From the NCBI RefSeq assembly GCF_026262575.1, contig NZ_JAPKFL010000011.1, positions 1 to 64,000 on the forward strand: a stretch of 64,000 nucleotides of DNA, written 5' to 3'. This document shows positions 9,685-17,862 of this stretch, one piece after another. The stretch comes from Streptomyces marinisediminis. GTDB taxonomy: Bacteria; Actinomycetota; Actinomycetes; Streptomycetales; Streptomycetaceae. The notes below the pieces were generated by a model. It was not told the origin of the DNA. It searched no databases and saw nothing but the letters and a program-made list of their open reading frames with translations. Position numbers and translations under genes: made by a program. Numbering within the stretch: position 1 is the stretch's first letter; every line of letters starts with the position of its first letter.

Positions 9685-10261
9685 GTACAGGGACGGCTCC
9701 GAGCCGTACTGTGTGGCGGCCTCGAAGATGAGGCCGCCACCGTACGCAGCAACGCTGGTCGCACTCATCTCGACGGCGCCCGCTGGACATTGGAGTCACG
9801 GCTGGGACATCTACTGCAGGATCTCGAACGCCTTGCGGCGGAAGCCGACCGCCGTGAGCAGGAGAAGGAGCTGCGTGAGGCCGAGCAACGGCGCCGCTGG
9901 TACGCGGCCGTCGCGCGGGCCCGCGAGCAGCAGATCGAGCAGCACAGGGCGACGATTCTTACCGGGCAGATTCGGGCCTGGCGGCAGACCGAAGAGATGC
10001 GCCTTCTGCCAGACAGCCCGCGCCCGAGCAGGCGAGGCGCCGGTCGCGACGGACGAGGCGGACTGGCTGGAATGGGCTGAGGCGTACGCGGTGCAACTCG
10101 ACCCCTTGAGGGAGCCCTTGCGCACTCCTGTGGATCCGCCTGCCGAGCGGGAGGCGCTGCGTGAGCTGGCGAAGATCGGTGCCTACGCCTACGCGTGGCC
10201 GTTCGACGCAGACGGCCGCTGGACGCTTCCCGGCGACTGGACAACCGACCCGCGAACGTGA
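9685..10261 (+). pseudogene. Truncated and frameshifted Streptomyces coiled-coil protein
   Basis: From the base after the PIWI stop codon there is an open coding frame whose product includes WTLESRLGHLLQDLERLAAE and a Glu/Arg-rich coiled coil (REQEKELREAEQRRRWYAAVARARE). Around 10010-10040 the coding signal moves to another frame, which continues with ADWLEWAEAYAVQLDPLREP and ends at 10261. The pattern recalls a common Streptomyces hypothetical family that normally has a longer N-terminal part, which is missing. The piece therefore looks like the 3' remainder of a resident gene cut by arrival of the upstream module and later frameshifted. Confidence 0.6.
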
Positions 10262-10285
10262 CCCGGCCGGCTCAACCGGGAAACG

Positions 10286-10318
10286 CCTTTGCCCTGTCCG
10301 TGGAGGACAGGGCAAAGG
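10286..10318. terminator. Bidirectional stem-loop terminator
   Basis: Perfect 14-bp arms CCTTTGCCCTGTCC (10286-10299) and its complement (10305-10318) enclose a 5-base loop. It sits between the convergent pseudogene and integrase gene, so it can stop transcription from both sides. Confidence 0.75.
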
Positions 10319-10323
10319 AACGT

Positions 10324-11412
10324 TCATGCGACGATGGTGAGCGGGGTTTCCATGCGTTCCCAGGCTCCCAGCACAGCCTTATGGGCGTCCGGCTGGAGGT
10401 GGGCGTAGCGCTGGGTGGTCTGGAAGCTCTCGTGGCCGAGAAGGTGCTGGACCTCGTAGAGCGAGACTCCCCTCTGGACAAGCCACGAAGCGCAGGTATG
10501 GCGCATGGAGTGCGGCGGGTAGTGCGGGACGAGCTGCAACTCACCGTCGTCGCCGAAGTGGTAGGCGGCCTCGACGGCAGGCCACCACGTGTGCCGTCGC
10601 CAGTTGCCATCGGCGAGCAGGCGCCCTGAGCGGCCCTTGGTGATGGTGGTGAACACCACCGCGTCGCGATCGAGCCGGTGGATGTGGCGTTCGAGAGCCT
10701 CCAGTGCGTGGTGCGGGAGCGGGACTTCCCGGCGGCTCTTGGAGCTCTTGGGGTACTCCTTGATGCCGCTCTTGGTATTGACCTCCACCACGAACAGGCG
10801 CGAGCGGCGCACGTCGATGCGGTGGCGGTGCAGGCCGGAGAGCTCGCCCCAGCGCAGTCCGGTGTAGAAGCCGAGCAGGCACATCGTCCGCCAGGCGGGG
10901 GCAAGTCCGTCGAGGATGCTCTGCGCCTGGTCTGGCGTGAACCACTGCGGCGGTTTGACCGCGATCGGAGGCAGATCGATGCTGCGGCACGGGCTCACCG
11001 CGATCACATCGTCGTCGACCGCCGCGCGCATGATGGACGATGTCAGGTTGTAGGCCCGCTTGATCGCGGCAGGGCCTGCGCCCTTCTCGACCAGGGAGCG
11101 GATCCAGCTCTGGACGTCCATGCGGGTGATGGCCCGCATTTCCCAGTCTGCCCAGTAGGGCATGACGTGGTTCTTGATGCTGGACGCGTCGCCCCGGAGG
11201 GTGTGGGGTTCGACGATGCGGGCGCTCCACCACCGGTCGTGCCACTCGCGGAACTTGGTTTCGCCGGCCCGCGGGTCGCGCATGCCTCCGCGGGCGAATT
11301 CGGTCTCCAGCTCGATGCCCCAGGCCCGCGCCTGGGCCTTGAGGGGGAAGGACTCGCTGAACCGGTCTCCGGCCCGGTTGCGAACGGTGGCCTGCCACTT
11401 GCCGGACTTCAA
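10324..11412 (-). CDS. int: Tyrosine site-specific integrase of phage/ICE type
   Basis: A tyrosine recombinase of about 362 residues. The catalytic residues are all visible: Arg187 (TGLRWGEL), His301 and Arg304 (HSMRH), His327 (LLGHES) and Tyr336 (QRYAHL). The N-terminal SAM-like core-binding domain is at about 60-150. The start is unclear. Homologues usually begin MAYVRKL-like, and here the matching position reads ACC instead of ATG after a good AAGGAG site, so the first usable codon is TTG 11412 or possibly an upstream CTG. A small excisionase gene lies 66 bases upstream on the same strand. Together they mark an integrated element whose attachment sites were not identified. Confidence 0.85.
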   Translation of the reverse strand: MKSGKWQATVRNRAGDRFSESFPLKAQARAWGIELETEFARGGMRDPRAGETKFREWHDRWWSARIVEPHTLRGDASSIKNHVMPYWADWEMRAITRMDVQSWIRSLVEKGAGPAAIKRAYNLTSSIMRAAVDDDVIAVSPCRSIDLPPIAVKPPQWFTPDQAQSILDGLAPAWRTMCLLGFYTGLRWGELSGLHRHRIDVRRSRLFVVEVNTKSGIKEYPKSSKSRREVPLPHHALEALERHIHRLDRDAVVFTTITKGRSGRLLADGNWRRHTWWPAVEAAYHFGDDGELQLVPHYPPHSMRHTCASWLVQRGVSLYEVQHLLGHESFQTTQRYAHLQPDAHKAVLGAWERMETPLTIVA

Positions 11413-11478
11413 TTTACGCAGGTACGCGGTACTACTCCTTCGTTCGGAAGCGGTGAGGGCTGGACTGGGGGCGAGAGC

Positions 11479-11685
11479 TCACCGACGGGGGCGCGGGAAA
11501 CCAACCAGCCTCCTGGCGATGAACTCCTCCAACTCGGCAGCAGGGACACGGACGCGGGATCGTTCCGTCCCGGTGCGCAGGTCGACGACCGGGAGGTCGC
11601 CGGCGGCGATGAAGCGGTAGACGGTGCGGCGGTCGACGTCCAGGGCGGCGGCGACAGCGGGGATGGACAGCAAACGGGCAGGCAT
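11479..11685 (-). CDS. xis: Excisionase-like small helix-turn-helix protein
   Basis: A 68-residue protein with a MerR-type winged helix: LLSIPAVAAALDVDRRTVYR and FIAAGDLPVVDLRTG. Proteins of this type act with tyrosine integrases, bending the attachment site for excision. It is directly upstream of the integrase on the same strand. The ATG start at 11685 gives the usual length for this family. Confidence 0.8.
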   Translation of the reverse strand: MPARLLSIPAVAAALDVDRRTVYRFIAAGDLPVVDLRTGTERSRVRVPAAELEEFIARRLVGFPRPRR

Positions 11686-11915
11686 GCGCGAGTCCTCGGA
11701 AACAGAGAGGGAAAGGCCAAGCAGGCGAACTGATTCAGCCGGGCTGTCGGCGGTCCACGGCGCAGGTCAACCGGCCCTGTCAGGACAGTGGGACCAGATC
11801 GCTGAGGGGGCCGAACCATGTGACACGGCCGCGTGAAACGTGGACCGCCGACGTTCGGGATGCATGCGGCGGTGCTCCTGCGCTCGGATCGTGAGTCGGA
11901 GCGTGGGACGGGAAA

Positions 11916-12590
11916 CTACCGCTCGGGAATGTCCGGAAGGCGCAGGATCTCTTTCAGGTGGTCCCAGTCGATCTCAATGTCTTCCAGTCGGAAGCGGTGC
12001 GGGTACCGCAACGCAATCCAGCTCGCACTCACGCCAGCCCACTCGGCGACGCCCCATGCAGGAACGCCCGCCTCAAGCCAGCGGTCCAGACAGGAGTCGC
12101 GCAGGCCGGAGACCTGCTCCCCCAAGCCCGTCAGCACCTCGTCCGGGCTCAACACCGCTTGGCGGGCCTGCCTCCACGCCCTCTTGTACTCGAAGGACGC
12201 CAACGGCCCACCTAGCTCGGCTGGGAACAGCAGGTTTTCAGCTTCCAAACCCGCCTCGTCGATCCAGCGCCTCAGCACACCCACGATGTCCGGGGAGAGA
12301 GGAACCCTCCGGCCCTCGCCGGCCCGGACCAGCACCTCTCCGAACTCCCCATCCGGGAGCGTCACGTCCTGCACCCGGACCGCGGCTGCTTCACCCGGCG
12401 AAAGCGCGGTGCCCGCCATGCAGGCGAGGAAAGGGAAAACGGCCCCCGAAGATTCCTCCTGGACCCACTCCAGAAGGGCGCGAATATGGTCCGCAGAGAG
12501 CAAGGACGATTCACCTATTGCCAGCTTCGACAAGCTACACGACTCCTCACACGAGACATCGGGACGCGTCGGCATCCCCTGGTCATTCAA
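11916..12590 (-). CDS. Catalytically degraded tyrosine recombinase-like protein
   Basis: About 224 residues with the outline of an integrase catalytic domain but without its active-site set. The segment where TGLRxGE is expected reads AGTALSPGEA, so the first Arg is lost. The HxLRH region reads SGLRDSCLDR, keeping one Arg. The C-terminus ends in WIALRYPHRF, in a position comparable to the Tyr motif. It is about 130 residues shorter than a full integrase because the core-binding domain is missing. It may be a DNA-binding relic. The TTG start at 12590 is uncertain; ATG 12575 is an alternative. The repeat at 12604-12644 lies directly upstream. Confidence 0.6.
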   Translation of the reverse strand: MNDQGMPTRPDVSCEESCSLSKLAIGESSLLSADHIRALLEWVQEESSGAVFPFLACMAGTALSPGEAAAVRVQDVTLPDGEFGEVLVRAGEGRRVPLSPDIVGVLRRWIDEAGLEAENLLFPAELGGPLASFEYKRAWRQARQAVLSPDEVLTGLGEQVSGLRDSCLDRWLEAGVPAWGVAEWAGVSASWIALRYPHRFRLEDIEIDWDHLKEILRLPDIPER

Positions 12591-12603
12591 TAGTCTGCAG
12601 AAA

Positions 12604-12644
12604 CGCCGGTTTGGCCAACCGGCGATCGTCGGCTATGTTGCGCC
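12604..12644. repeat. 41-bp hairpin-containing repeat, copy 1
   Basis: An 8-bp inverted repeat, CGCCGGTT (12604-12611) and AACCGGCG (12617-12624), is followed by ATCGTCGGCTATGTT and CGCC. The same 41 bases occur at 60030-60070 in the same orientation with two differences. Weaker similarity continues for about 15-20 bases to the left of each copy. Function is unknown; both copies lie upstream of minus-strand genes. Confidence 0.8.
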
Positions 12645-12843
12645 CGCGACGCACCTCTCGCGGTCCCGATCGATGCACAGAGAGCAGGTTCTGCTTTCTC
12701 AAGGCCGCTCTATGTTTGCTTCCTTCGCCGAGCTAATCCAGTACGTATGGGACTCAATGTGTCTGCTATCGGCGAATCTTTCCGAACCCTCCCATACCTG
12801 CCCCTCGGCGGCCAGGAAACGCGAAGAGAGAGCAGGCGCCTTC

Positions 12844-13478
12844 TAAGAGCGGCTAACACAATGAGCCGAGCTGTCGGTAGGTGATCAGGCAGCAGGCCAG
12901 TTTGAGGAAGGCTTCGTGCATGTCGGCGCGGCGTTCCCATCGGATGCGTAGACGTCGGAAGCCGTGGAGCCAGGCGAAAGTTCGCTCGACCACCCACCGG
13001 TAGGTGCCCAGGCCGCTGCCGTGGCGGGTGTTGCGGCGGGCGATGGCCGGCACGATGCGGCGGGCGTGGACCTGGTCGCGGTAGATGTCGTGGTCGTAGC
13101 CGCGGTCGGCGAAGAGCGCGTCCGGTCTGCGGCGCGGGTGCCCCACGCGTCCGCGGACCGGCGGGATGGCGTCCAGCAGGGGCATGAGCTGGGTGATGTC
13201 GTTGCGGTTGCCGCCGGCGAGGATGACGGCGAGCGGGGTGCCGTGTCCGTCGGTGATCAGGTGGTGCTTGGATCCTGCCCGTCCCCGGTCGACCGGCGAC
13301 GGGCCGGTCTGGAGCCCCCTTTTATGGCCCTGATGTGGCTGGAGTCGACCACGGCCCGGGACCAGTCCAGCCGGGCTGCGGCGTTGAGCTCGGCCAGCAG
13401 CACCTCGTGCAGTTCCTCCCAGACGCCTGCCTCGTTCCAGTCCCGCAGCCGGCGCCAGCCGTGTGTTAGCCGTTCTTA
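12844..13478 (-). mobile_element. Internally deleted IS5-family element with inverted ends
   Basis: The ends are 17-bp inverted repeats at 12844-12860 and 13462-13478 that differ at one base (core CGGCTAACACA). Inside is only the C-terminal two thirds of an IS5-family (IS427-like) transposase on the minus strand, with its TAG stop inside the left repeat at 12853-12855. The right repeat is joined directly to codons that align with the WRRL region of the intact relative nearby, so the N-terminal third was lost while the end was kept. The remaining frame also shifts at an AAAAGGGG run near 13315. This leaves a 635-bp defective, MITE-like unit. Confidence 0.7.
12853..13461 (-). pseudogene. IS5-family transposase, N-terminus deleted and frameshifted
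   Basis: The catalytic blocks are recognisable: SSHIRAIKG with the first Asp just before it, LFADRGYDHD with the second Asp, and YRWVVERTFAWLHGFRRLRIRWE with the Glu. The N-terminal region is absent. The SSHIRA block and the following SPVDRGRAGSKHH block are in different frames, meeting at AAAAGGGG near 13315. IS427-group elements can use programmed frameshifting at such runs, so the shift may be ancestral, but without the N-terminus the product cannot be active. Confidence 0.75.
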
Positions 13479-13565
13479 CGCCATCCAGGGGCGCCGATGA
13501 CCAAGGGCTTTTTAGGTAGTCCGTACCGGTCGTCCTCGAAGGCACCGAAGATCGACCTCTGACTA

Positions 13566-13606
13566 AGAACTCCTAACGAAATGATCTCCAAGGTGGTTGG
13601 ATCACT
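13566..13606 (+). repeat. Left 41-bp terminal inverted repeat
   Basis: It is identical in inverted orientation to 15372-15412. It contains AACTCCTAACGAAATG and GGTGGTTGGATCACT. It lies just upstream of the transposase start. Confidence 0.85.
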
Positions 13607-13632
13607 GCGGGACTGATGATCCGGGGGTTGGG

Positions 13633-14445
13633 GTGGCTCGGCCGAAGCCGTGGGAAGTCGACGACGAGCTGTGGGCGGTGATCGAGCGGCTGCTACCGAA
13701 GGTGGAGCGTCGGCCCCTGCATCCCGGGCGTAGGCGGCATCCGGACCGGCTGGTGTTCCAGGGCATCTTGTTCGTCCTGCACACCAGGATCGCCTGGGAA
13801 CATCTGCCGCAGGAACTCGGCTTCGGCTCGGGCATGACCTGTTGGCGCCGCCTGGCCGAGTGGACCGAGGCTGGAGTCTGGCCCCGGTTACACGAGGTCC
13901 TTCTGGCCAAGCTTCGCAGCGTGAACGCCCTGGACTTCTCCCGGGCGGCCGTCGACGGCTCCCACATACGGGCATTGAAAGGGGGATCCAAGACGGGACG
14001 AAGCCCCGTTGACCGGGGCAGGACGGGCAGCAAGCATCACCTGATCACCGACGCCACGGGTATCCCGCTCGCCGCCACCTTGACCGGCGGCAACCGCAAC
14101 GACGTCACCCAGCTGATTCCGCTGCTTCAGGCAGTGCCGCCGGTGAGGGGCAAGCGAGGCCGGCCCCGGCGGCGCCCGGGCGTGGTGCTGGGCGACCGCG
14201 GCTATGACCACGACAAGTACCGCCGCCTCGTCCGGGATCTCGGCGTGAAGCCGCTGATCGCCCGCCGGGGCACCGAGCACGGCTCGGGCCTGGGCACGCA
14301 ACGATGGGTCGTGGAGCGAGCATTCGCCCACCTGCACTGGTTCCGCCGCCTGCGGATCCGCTGGGAGATCCGCGACGACATCCACGAAGCCTTCCTCGCC
14401 CTTGGATGCGCACTGATCTGCTGGCGACGCCTGAACTCCCGATAG
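13633..14445 (+). CDS. Intact IS5-family (IS427-like) DDE transposase
   Basis: A 270-residue transposase from GTG 13633; a TTG at 13597 would start inside the terminal repeat. The motifs are complete: AAVDGSHIRALKGG (first Asp), VVLGDRGYDHDKY (second Asp) and RWVVERAFAHLHWFRRLRIRWE beginning the Glu block, with the insertion-domain DUF4096-like N-terminus (RLVFQGILFVLHTRIAWEHLP). Unlike the nearby relative it is read in one frame across the GGGGG run. It cuts and joins the ends of its element and may also move the neighbouring methyltransferase gene and the defective relative. Confidence 0.9.
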   Translation: MARPKPWEVDDELWAVIERLLPKVERRPLHPGRRRHPDRLVFQGILFVLHTRIAWEHLPQELGFGSGMTCWRRLAEWTEAGVWPRLHEVLLAKLRSVNALDFSRAAVDGSHIRALKGGSKTGRSPVDRGRTGSKHHLITDATGIPLAATLTGGNRNDVTQLIPLLQAVPPVRGKRGRPRRRPGVVLGDRGYDHDKYRRLVRDLGVKPLIARRGTEHGSGLGTQRWVVERAFAHLHWFRRLRIRWEIRDDIHEAFLALGCALICWRRLNSR

Positions 14446-14491
14446 AAGTTCAAGACAGGCACGGCCAACGTTGATGGCCTGGTGGCCGACC

Positions 14492-15232
14492 TCAGGCTGG
14501 CTTGCGCCACACGGAGATGTGCTTCGCGGAGTCCTGGGTGAACGGAGCCCCGTCCCAGTCCGCGACGCGACGTTCCAGCTCGAGCCCAGCGATCCGCGCC
14601 ATCAGGTCGAGCTCCGCCGGCCAGGCGTACCGGTGCCGGGAGTTTTCGCGGCGGTAGCGGCCGTCGTCGCCGTCGCGGGTGAAGTGGTGCGAGACGAGGA
14701 TCTGCTCGACCAGGTCGAAGGTGTCGAAGCCGAGATGCTGCTGAGAGACGTCGAACGGCACCGCGACCTGGCCGGGCGGCAGGAGCCGCAGCGGCGGCAC
14801 ACCCAGCTCGATGACAAACCGGCCGCCGGGCTCCAGATGCCGTGCGGCGTTGCGGAAACACTCGACCTGCTCGTCCTGCGTGAGCAGGTTCGTGATGGTG
14901 TTGTAGACGAGGTAGACCAGGGTGAACCCGCCGGGAACGACGGTGGTGGCCATGTCCCCGATGACTACCGGGAGGGTGTCCTCGTCGATCTTGCGCCGCA
15001 GCACCGCTGCCATGTGCTCGGACAGTTCGATGCCCACCACCGGCACGCCGCGTTCCCGGAGCGGGACTCCCACTCGTCCGGTTCCGATGGCGAACTCCAG
15101 TGCCCGGCCGTCTCCGGCGAGATCGGCGAGGAAGGTGAGAGTCGGTCCGAGAACGGCAGCCGAGGACGCTTCGGCCTCCTCGGCGTCGTAGCGGTCGGCG
15201 GTCGCACGGGTCCACAGTTCACTACTCGTCAC
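14492..15232 (-). CDS. Class I SAM-dependent methyltransferase (passenger gene)
   Basis: A 246-residue protein from GTG 15232 (upstream in-frame codons belong to the damaged transposase end). The SAM-binding motif I is LEFAIGTGRVGVPLRERG at about 44-61, followed by VVGIELSEHMAAVL (motif II acidic residue) and VIGDMATT. The region LVYLVYNTITNLLTQDEQVE fits a methyltransferase family common in actinomycete chromosomes. The substrate is unknown. It lies between inverted IS ends, opposite in strand to the transposase, so it is probably mobile cargo. Confidence 0.8.
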   Translation of the reverse strand: MTSSELWTRATADRYDAEEAEASSAAVLGPTLTFLADLAGDGRALEFAIGTGRVGVPLRERGVPVVGIELSEHMAAVLRRKIDEDTLPVVIGDMATTVVPGGFTLVYLVYNTITNLLTQDEQVECFRNAARHLEPGGRFVIELGVPPLRLLPPGQVAVPFDVSQQHLGFDTFDLVEQILVSHHFTRDGDDGRYRRENSRHRYAWPAELDLMARIAGLELERRVADWDGAPFTQDSAKHISVWRKPA

Positions 15233-15371
15233 GGGCGGCCACTTTGCCGGGTGCCGAGGGGCGCTGTCGACGCATTTACGTTCTCCGCGACGCAGCGCGC
15301 ACCGCCCGCAACTCGTCGTCGCCTTCCCATGGCTTCGGCCGAACCACCCGCACCCCGGATCATCGGCCCCG

Positions 15372-15412
15372 GAGTGATCCAACCACCTTGGAGATCATTT
15401 CGTTAGGAGTTC
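15372..15412 (-). repeat. Right 41-bp terminal inverted repeat
   Basis: It is an exact inverted copy of 13566-13606. Inward from it, to about 15297, a diverged copy of the transposase N-terminal coding region (RPKPWEGDDEL) reads on the minus strand with frameshifts. Confidence 0.85.
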
Positions 15413-15580
15413 TAAGGTTCGTCAACAGCAGGCCCGGTGCTGTGATGCCGGACCGGCCACGAGTCCGAACTGTCGCATTGTTCGGGAACTGCCGCCGTCA
15501 TCCCGGGGCAGTGGCAGGTGCTCCCTTGGGCACTCCTACGATGAGGTCGGGGAGCAGAGCTGTCTGGGGCACAGCGGATC

Positions 15581-16465
15581 TCAGAGGATCCCCTTCCAGG
15601 ACCAGGGTCGCGGGCCAGCCTTGCCGCGAAGGCAGTCGACCCGGTGTTGCGCTTGATCGCGCCACTCGGGATTACTGGCCGCATGCTGCGCGGCGTAACT
15701 GACCATGCGCAGCTCTCGCGCGCCAGCGAGAATCGGATATCCGTCCCATTGAGTGACGTCGGCTCCGTACTCGTCGCAGAAATCAGTGTATTCCCTTGAG
15801 GTGACGGCCCCGGTTGTTCTTGCTCGAACTGCGGTGGAGACGAGGTCCCATTCCGGCGGCCCAATCGAAAAGCGCTCCAGGTCCATGATCACGGGGCCCG
15901 TGCGAGCTCGGACGAGGTTCCCCGGCCAGGCGTCGCCGTGCACCGCGCAGTCCGGGCGGCCGGACGGGCGGTCGGCCCACGCGGCTGTGAGGTCACCAAG
16001 CAGGCCGTGCAGCCATTTTCGGTCCGCCTCTGAGAGGGTCACGGCTGCTTCCAGTCGGGCGGCTACACGCACGAATGGATCGAGGTGACCGAGGTCGAGA
16101 TCTGGTGTGGGCAGGGCGTGCAACTGACGCAGCAGGGCCGCGACGTCACGGACTGATCCGTGAGTCGGTGGCGGGAGTTCCTCCCAGAATGTTGCGGGGC
16201 GTCCTTTGGTGAGAACCGGCTGCGCGACGTCCGCCAGGCGGACCGCAGGTACACCCGCGTCCGCGAGCCACCGGGCGACCCGGACCTCCCGAGCCGCGGC
16301 TGCTTCCTGACCGGCTCGGGCGATGCGGACGATGACCCGGCCGGGTAGACGCCATATCTGGTTCTCCGCCAGGCGTACGGCTTCCGCCCCGTGGGGATCG
16401 AGCCCAGCTGCGGCACAGACCTGTTCGAGAAGCTGGCGCTCCGACTCTGGCACCGAGGCAGTCAT
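15581..16465 (-). CDS. Aminoglycoside phosphotransferase (APH)-fold kinase
   Basis: A 294-residue protein with the phosphotransferase active site: HGDAWPGN at about 176-183 (catalytic Asp178, metal-binding Asn183) and IMDLERFSIGPPEWDL at about 191-206 replacing the usual DxD loop. The N-terminal lobe has VRLAENQIWRLPGRVIVRIAR. Substrates of this large family range from antibiotics to choline and sugars, so resistance is not established. Its ATG overlaps the stop of the upstream regulator (ATGA), which makes a two-gene operon. Confidence 0.8.
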   Translation of the reverse strand: MTASVPESERQLLEQVCAAAGLDPHGAEAVRLAENQIWRLPGRVIVRIARAGQEAAAAREVRVARWLADAGVPAVRLADVAQPVLTKGRPATFWEELPPPTHGSVRDVAALLRQLHALPTPDLDLGHLDPFVRVAARLEAAVTLSEADRKWLHGLLGDLTAAWADRPSGRPDCAVHGDAWPGNLVRARTGPVIMDLERFSIGPPEWDLVSTAVRARTTGAVTSREYTDFCDEYGADVTQWDGYPILAGARELRMVSYAAQHAASNPEWRDQAQHRVDCLRGKAGPRPWSWKGIL

Positions 16466-17862
16466 GCGGCGACCGTAGCGGCGATGCGCTCCCGGAGGTC
16501 TGATGCCTCCGGGATTCTGGGGTGTTTGGCCGCGAAGTGGCCGAGCTGCCGGAGGTCGTCGGCGGCGCGTCGAGAGGTGAGTTTACCGACCTCGTCCAGA
16601 GCATCGTGGCCGATGGCTGCGGCCTGCCGGGGGTCTCCCTTGGCCATCACCAGCGCGGCGAGTTTGGTCCGGGAGATCGCCCGGGATCGTTTGAAACTGT
16701 CTGTGTGTCCCTTGACCGCGGCATCGAATCGGCGAGCTGCTCGGCCAGGATCCTGGCCGACGAGAACTGCCAGGTCCCACAACGCGTGTGCTGTGTCCCC
16801 GTTGTGTTGTGCCTCGTCGTAGTAGGCCATCCACGGGGGGTCTTCGGACGGGCAAGCGCGGCTGAAGGCGCTGTCGGCGTCACCGACGGCCGCCATCGTC
16901 TCGCGCACGTTGCCCAACTTGGCGAACGCGCGTGCGCGGGCGCTGTGCAGCATCGCTTGCTCGGTGGCCGTAAGCCGGTCGGAGCGTACGAGTCCCTTCT
17001 CCGCATACGTGAGACCGTCGTCGGGCGCGTCAACCCACACGGCTTGTCGGGCGAGGAAGCTGTAGCTCTTGGCTCGGAGGTGCCAGTTACCGGCTTCTTC
17101 GGCGCACTCCGCCGCGAAGTGAAATGTGCGCGTTGCCTCATCGTGGTGGTAGGCGTCGAAGGCGGAAGCGCCGACGACCATCCCTAGTCGGGAGACGGAC
17201 GCGAACAGGTCCGCGCGAAGGTGCCCCGGGCATTGGAGCTGGAGGAGACCAGCGGACCATTCCATTGCTCGCGCAGCCATGCCGCGGACCATTCCCCCGC
17301 CGCCCAAGGCGTTGTCCATGTTGCTGATGGAGGTGGCCGCGGTCAGGACCTGAGAGATCTCTTTCGAACTGACGCTGAGCGGTAGTGGAAGGTCTGCGGT
17401 GAAGACGGGTGCGAGGCTCAGTGGGGCAAGGGCCGCCAGGCTGCCTGCTTGAAGGAACGAGCGTCGGTCCACGGGCTCAGGGCTCCCAGTGCTATTAAAC
17501 GGTTGGCCTCCGCCCAGGATGCGGCCTTCCCCCTTCCGTACGTCGCGCTCCACCCGTTCTGACACCCGGATATCGGCATCGGGCCGCTTCTTATCGGCAT
17601 CACGCTTACCGAAGGCCATGGGCCAAGCCCGGTCGAAGAGCCCTCCTGTGTCGAAGAAGGCATCGAGCCTCTGCGCTACGTCCCTCCTCAAGCTGGGGTA
17701 TCGACCCTTCTCGATCGCCAAGATCATATCATCGCTGACCTGCACTAACCGTCCCAGCGCAGCGGCAGACAACCCCTCTGCCAAACGCATTCGACGCAGC
17801 TCGTTGCCGAACCACTCCTGCGGGGACGCCTCTGGGTTGAGCTTCTTCATCGGCTGCGGCAT
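16462..17862 (-). CDS. XRE-family regulator with a TPR-like C-terminus
   Basis: A 466-residue protein. Residues about 15-70 form the helix-turn-helix (MRLAEGLSAAALGRLVQVSDDMILAIEKG begins near residue 25). A Tat/secretion-like patch VDRRSFLQAGSLAALAPL at about 135 is a known quirk of this Streptomyces regulator type and need not mean export. The C-terminal 280 residues are helical repeats (tetratricopeptide-like). The start is ATG 17862 with GGGCAGGAC upstream; longer in-frame extension is unlikely. It is translationally coupled to the kinase gene and divergent from the ATPase gene at 18026. Confidence 0.8.
   Translation of the reverse strand: MPQPMKKLNPEASPQEWFGNELRRMRLAEGLSAAALGRLVQVSDDMILAIEKGRYPSLRRDVAQRLDAFFDTGGLFDRAWPMAFGKRDADKKRPDADIRVSERVERDVRKGEGRILGGGQPFNSTGSPEPVDRRSFLQAGSLAALAPLSLAPVFTADLPLPLSVSSKEISQVLTAATSISNMDNALGGGGMVRGMAARAMEWSAGLLQLQCPGHLRADLFASVSRLGMVVGASAFDAYHHDEATRTFHFAAECAEEAGNWHLRAKSYSFLARQAVWVDAPDDGLTYAEKGLVRSDRLTATEQAMLHSARARAFAKLGNVRETMAAVGDADSAFSRACPSEDPPWMAYYDEAQHNGDTAHALWDLAVLVGQDPGRAARRFDAAVKGHTDSFKRSRAISRTKLAALVMAKGDPRQAAAIGHDALDEVGKLTSRRAADDLRQLGHFAAKHPRIPEASDLRERIAATVAA

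Larger units (their letters stand above)
13566..15412. mobile_element. IS5-type element carrying a methyltransferase passenger gene
   Basis: The outer ends are a perfect 41-bp inverted repeat, 13566-13606 against 15372-15412. Both ends derive from the transposase-side terminus: homology continues inward for about 115 bp, and the right-hand copy encodes an inverted, damaged N-terminal transposase fragment ending near 15297. If the terminal base is counted as target, a 3-bp direct repeat TAA flanks the unit. An intact transposase gene and an unrelated methyltransferase gene lie between the ends. No separate right end is found after the transposase, which suggests that the whole 1.85 kb moved together. 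Confidence 0.65.

Noticed and set aside
13479..13565. A short minus-strand peptide (SIFGAFEDDRYGLPKKPL) between the two IS units as a gene fragment
   Set aside because: It may be a relic, but 30 codons without a family match do not support a call.
14492..15232. The methyltransferase as a partner of the pPIWI-RE module
   Set aside because: It lies inside the IS-bounded unit, more than 4.8 kb away and on the opposite strand, with an integrase between; the link has no support.
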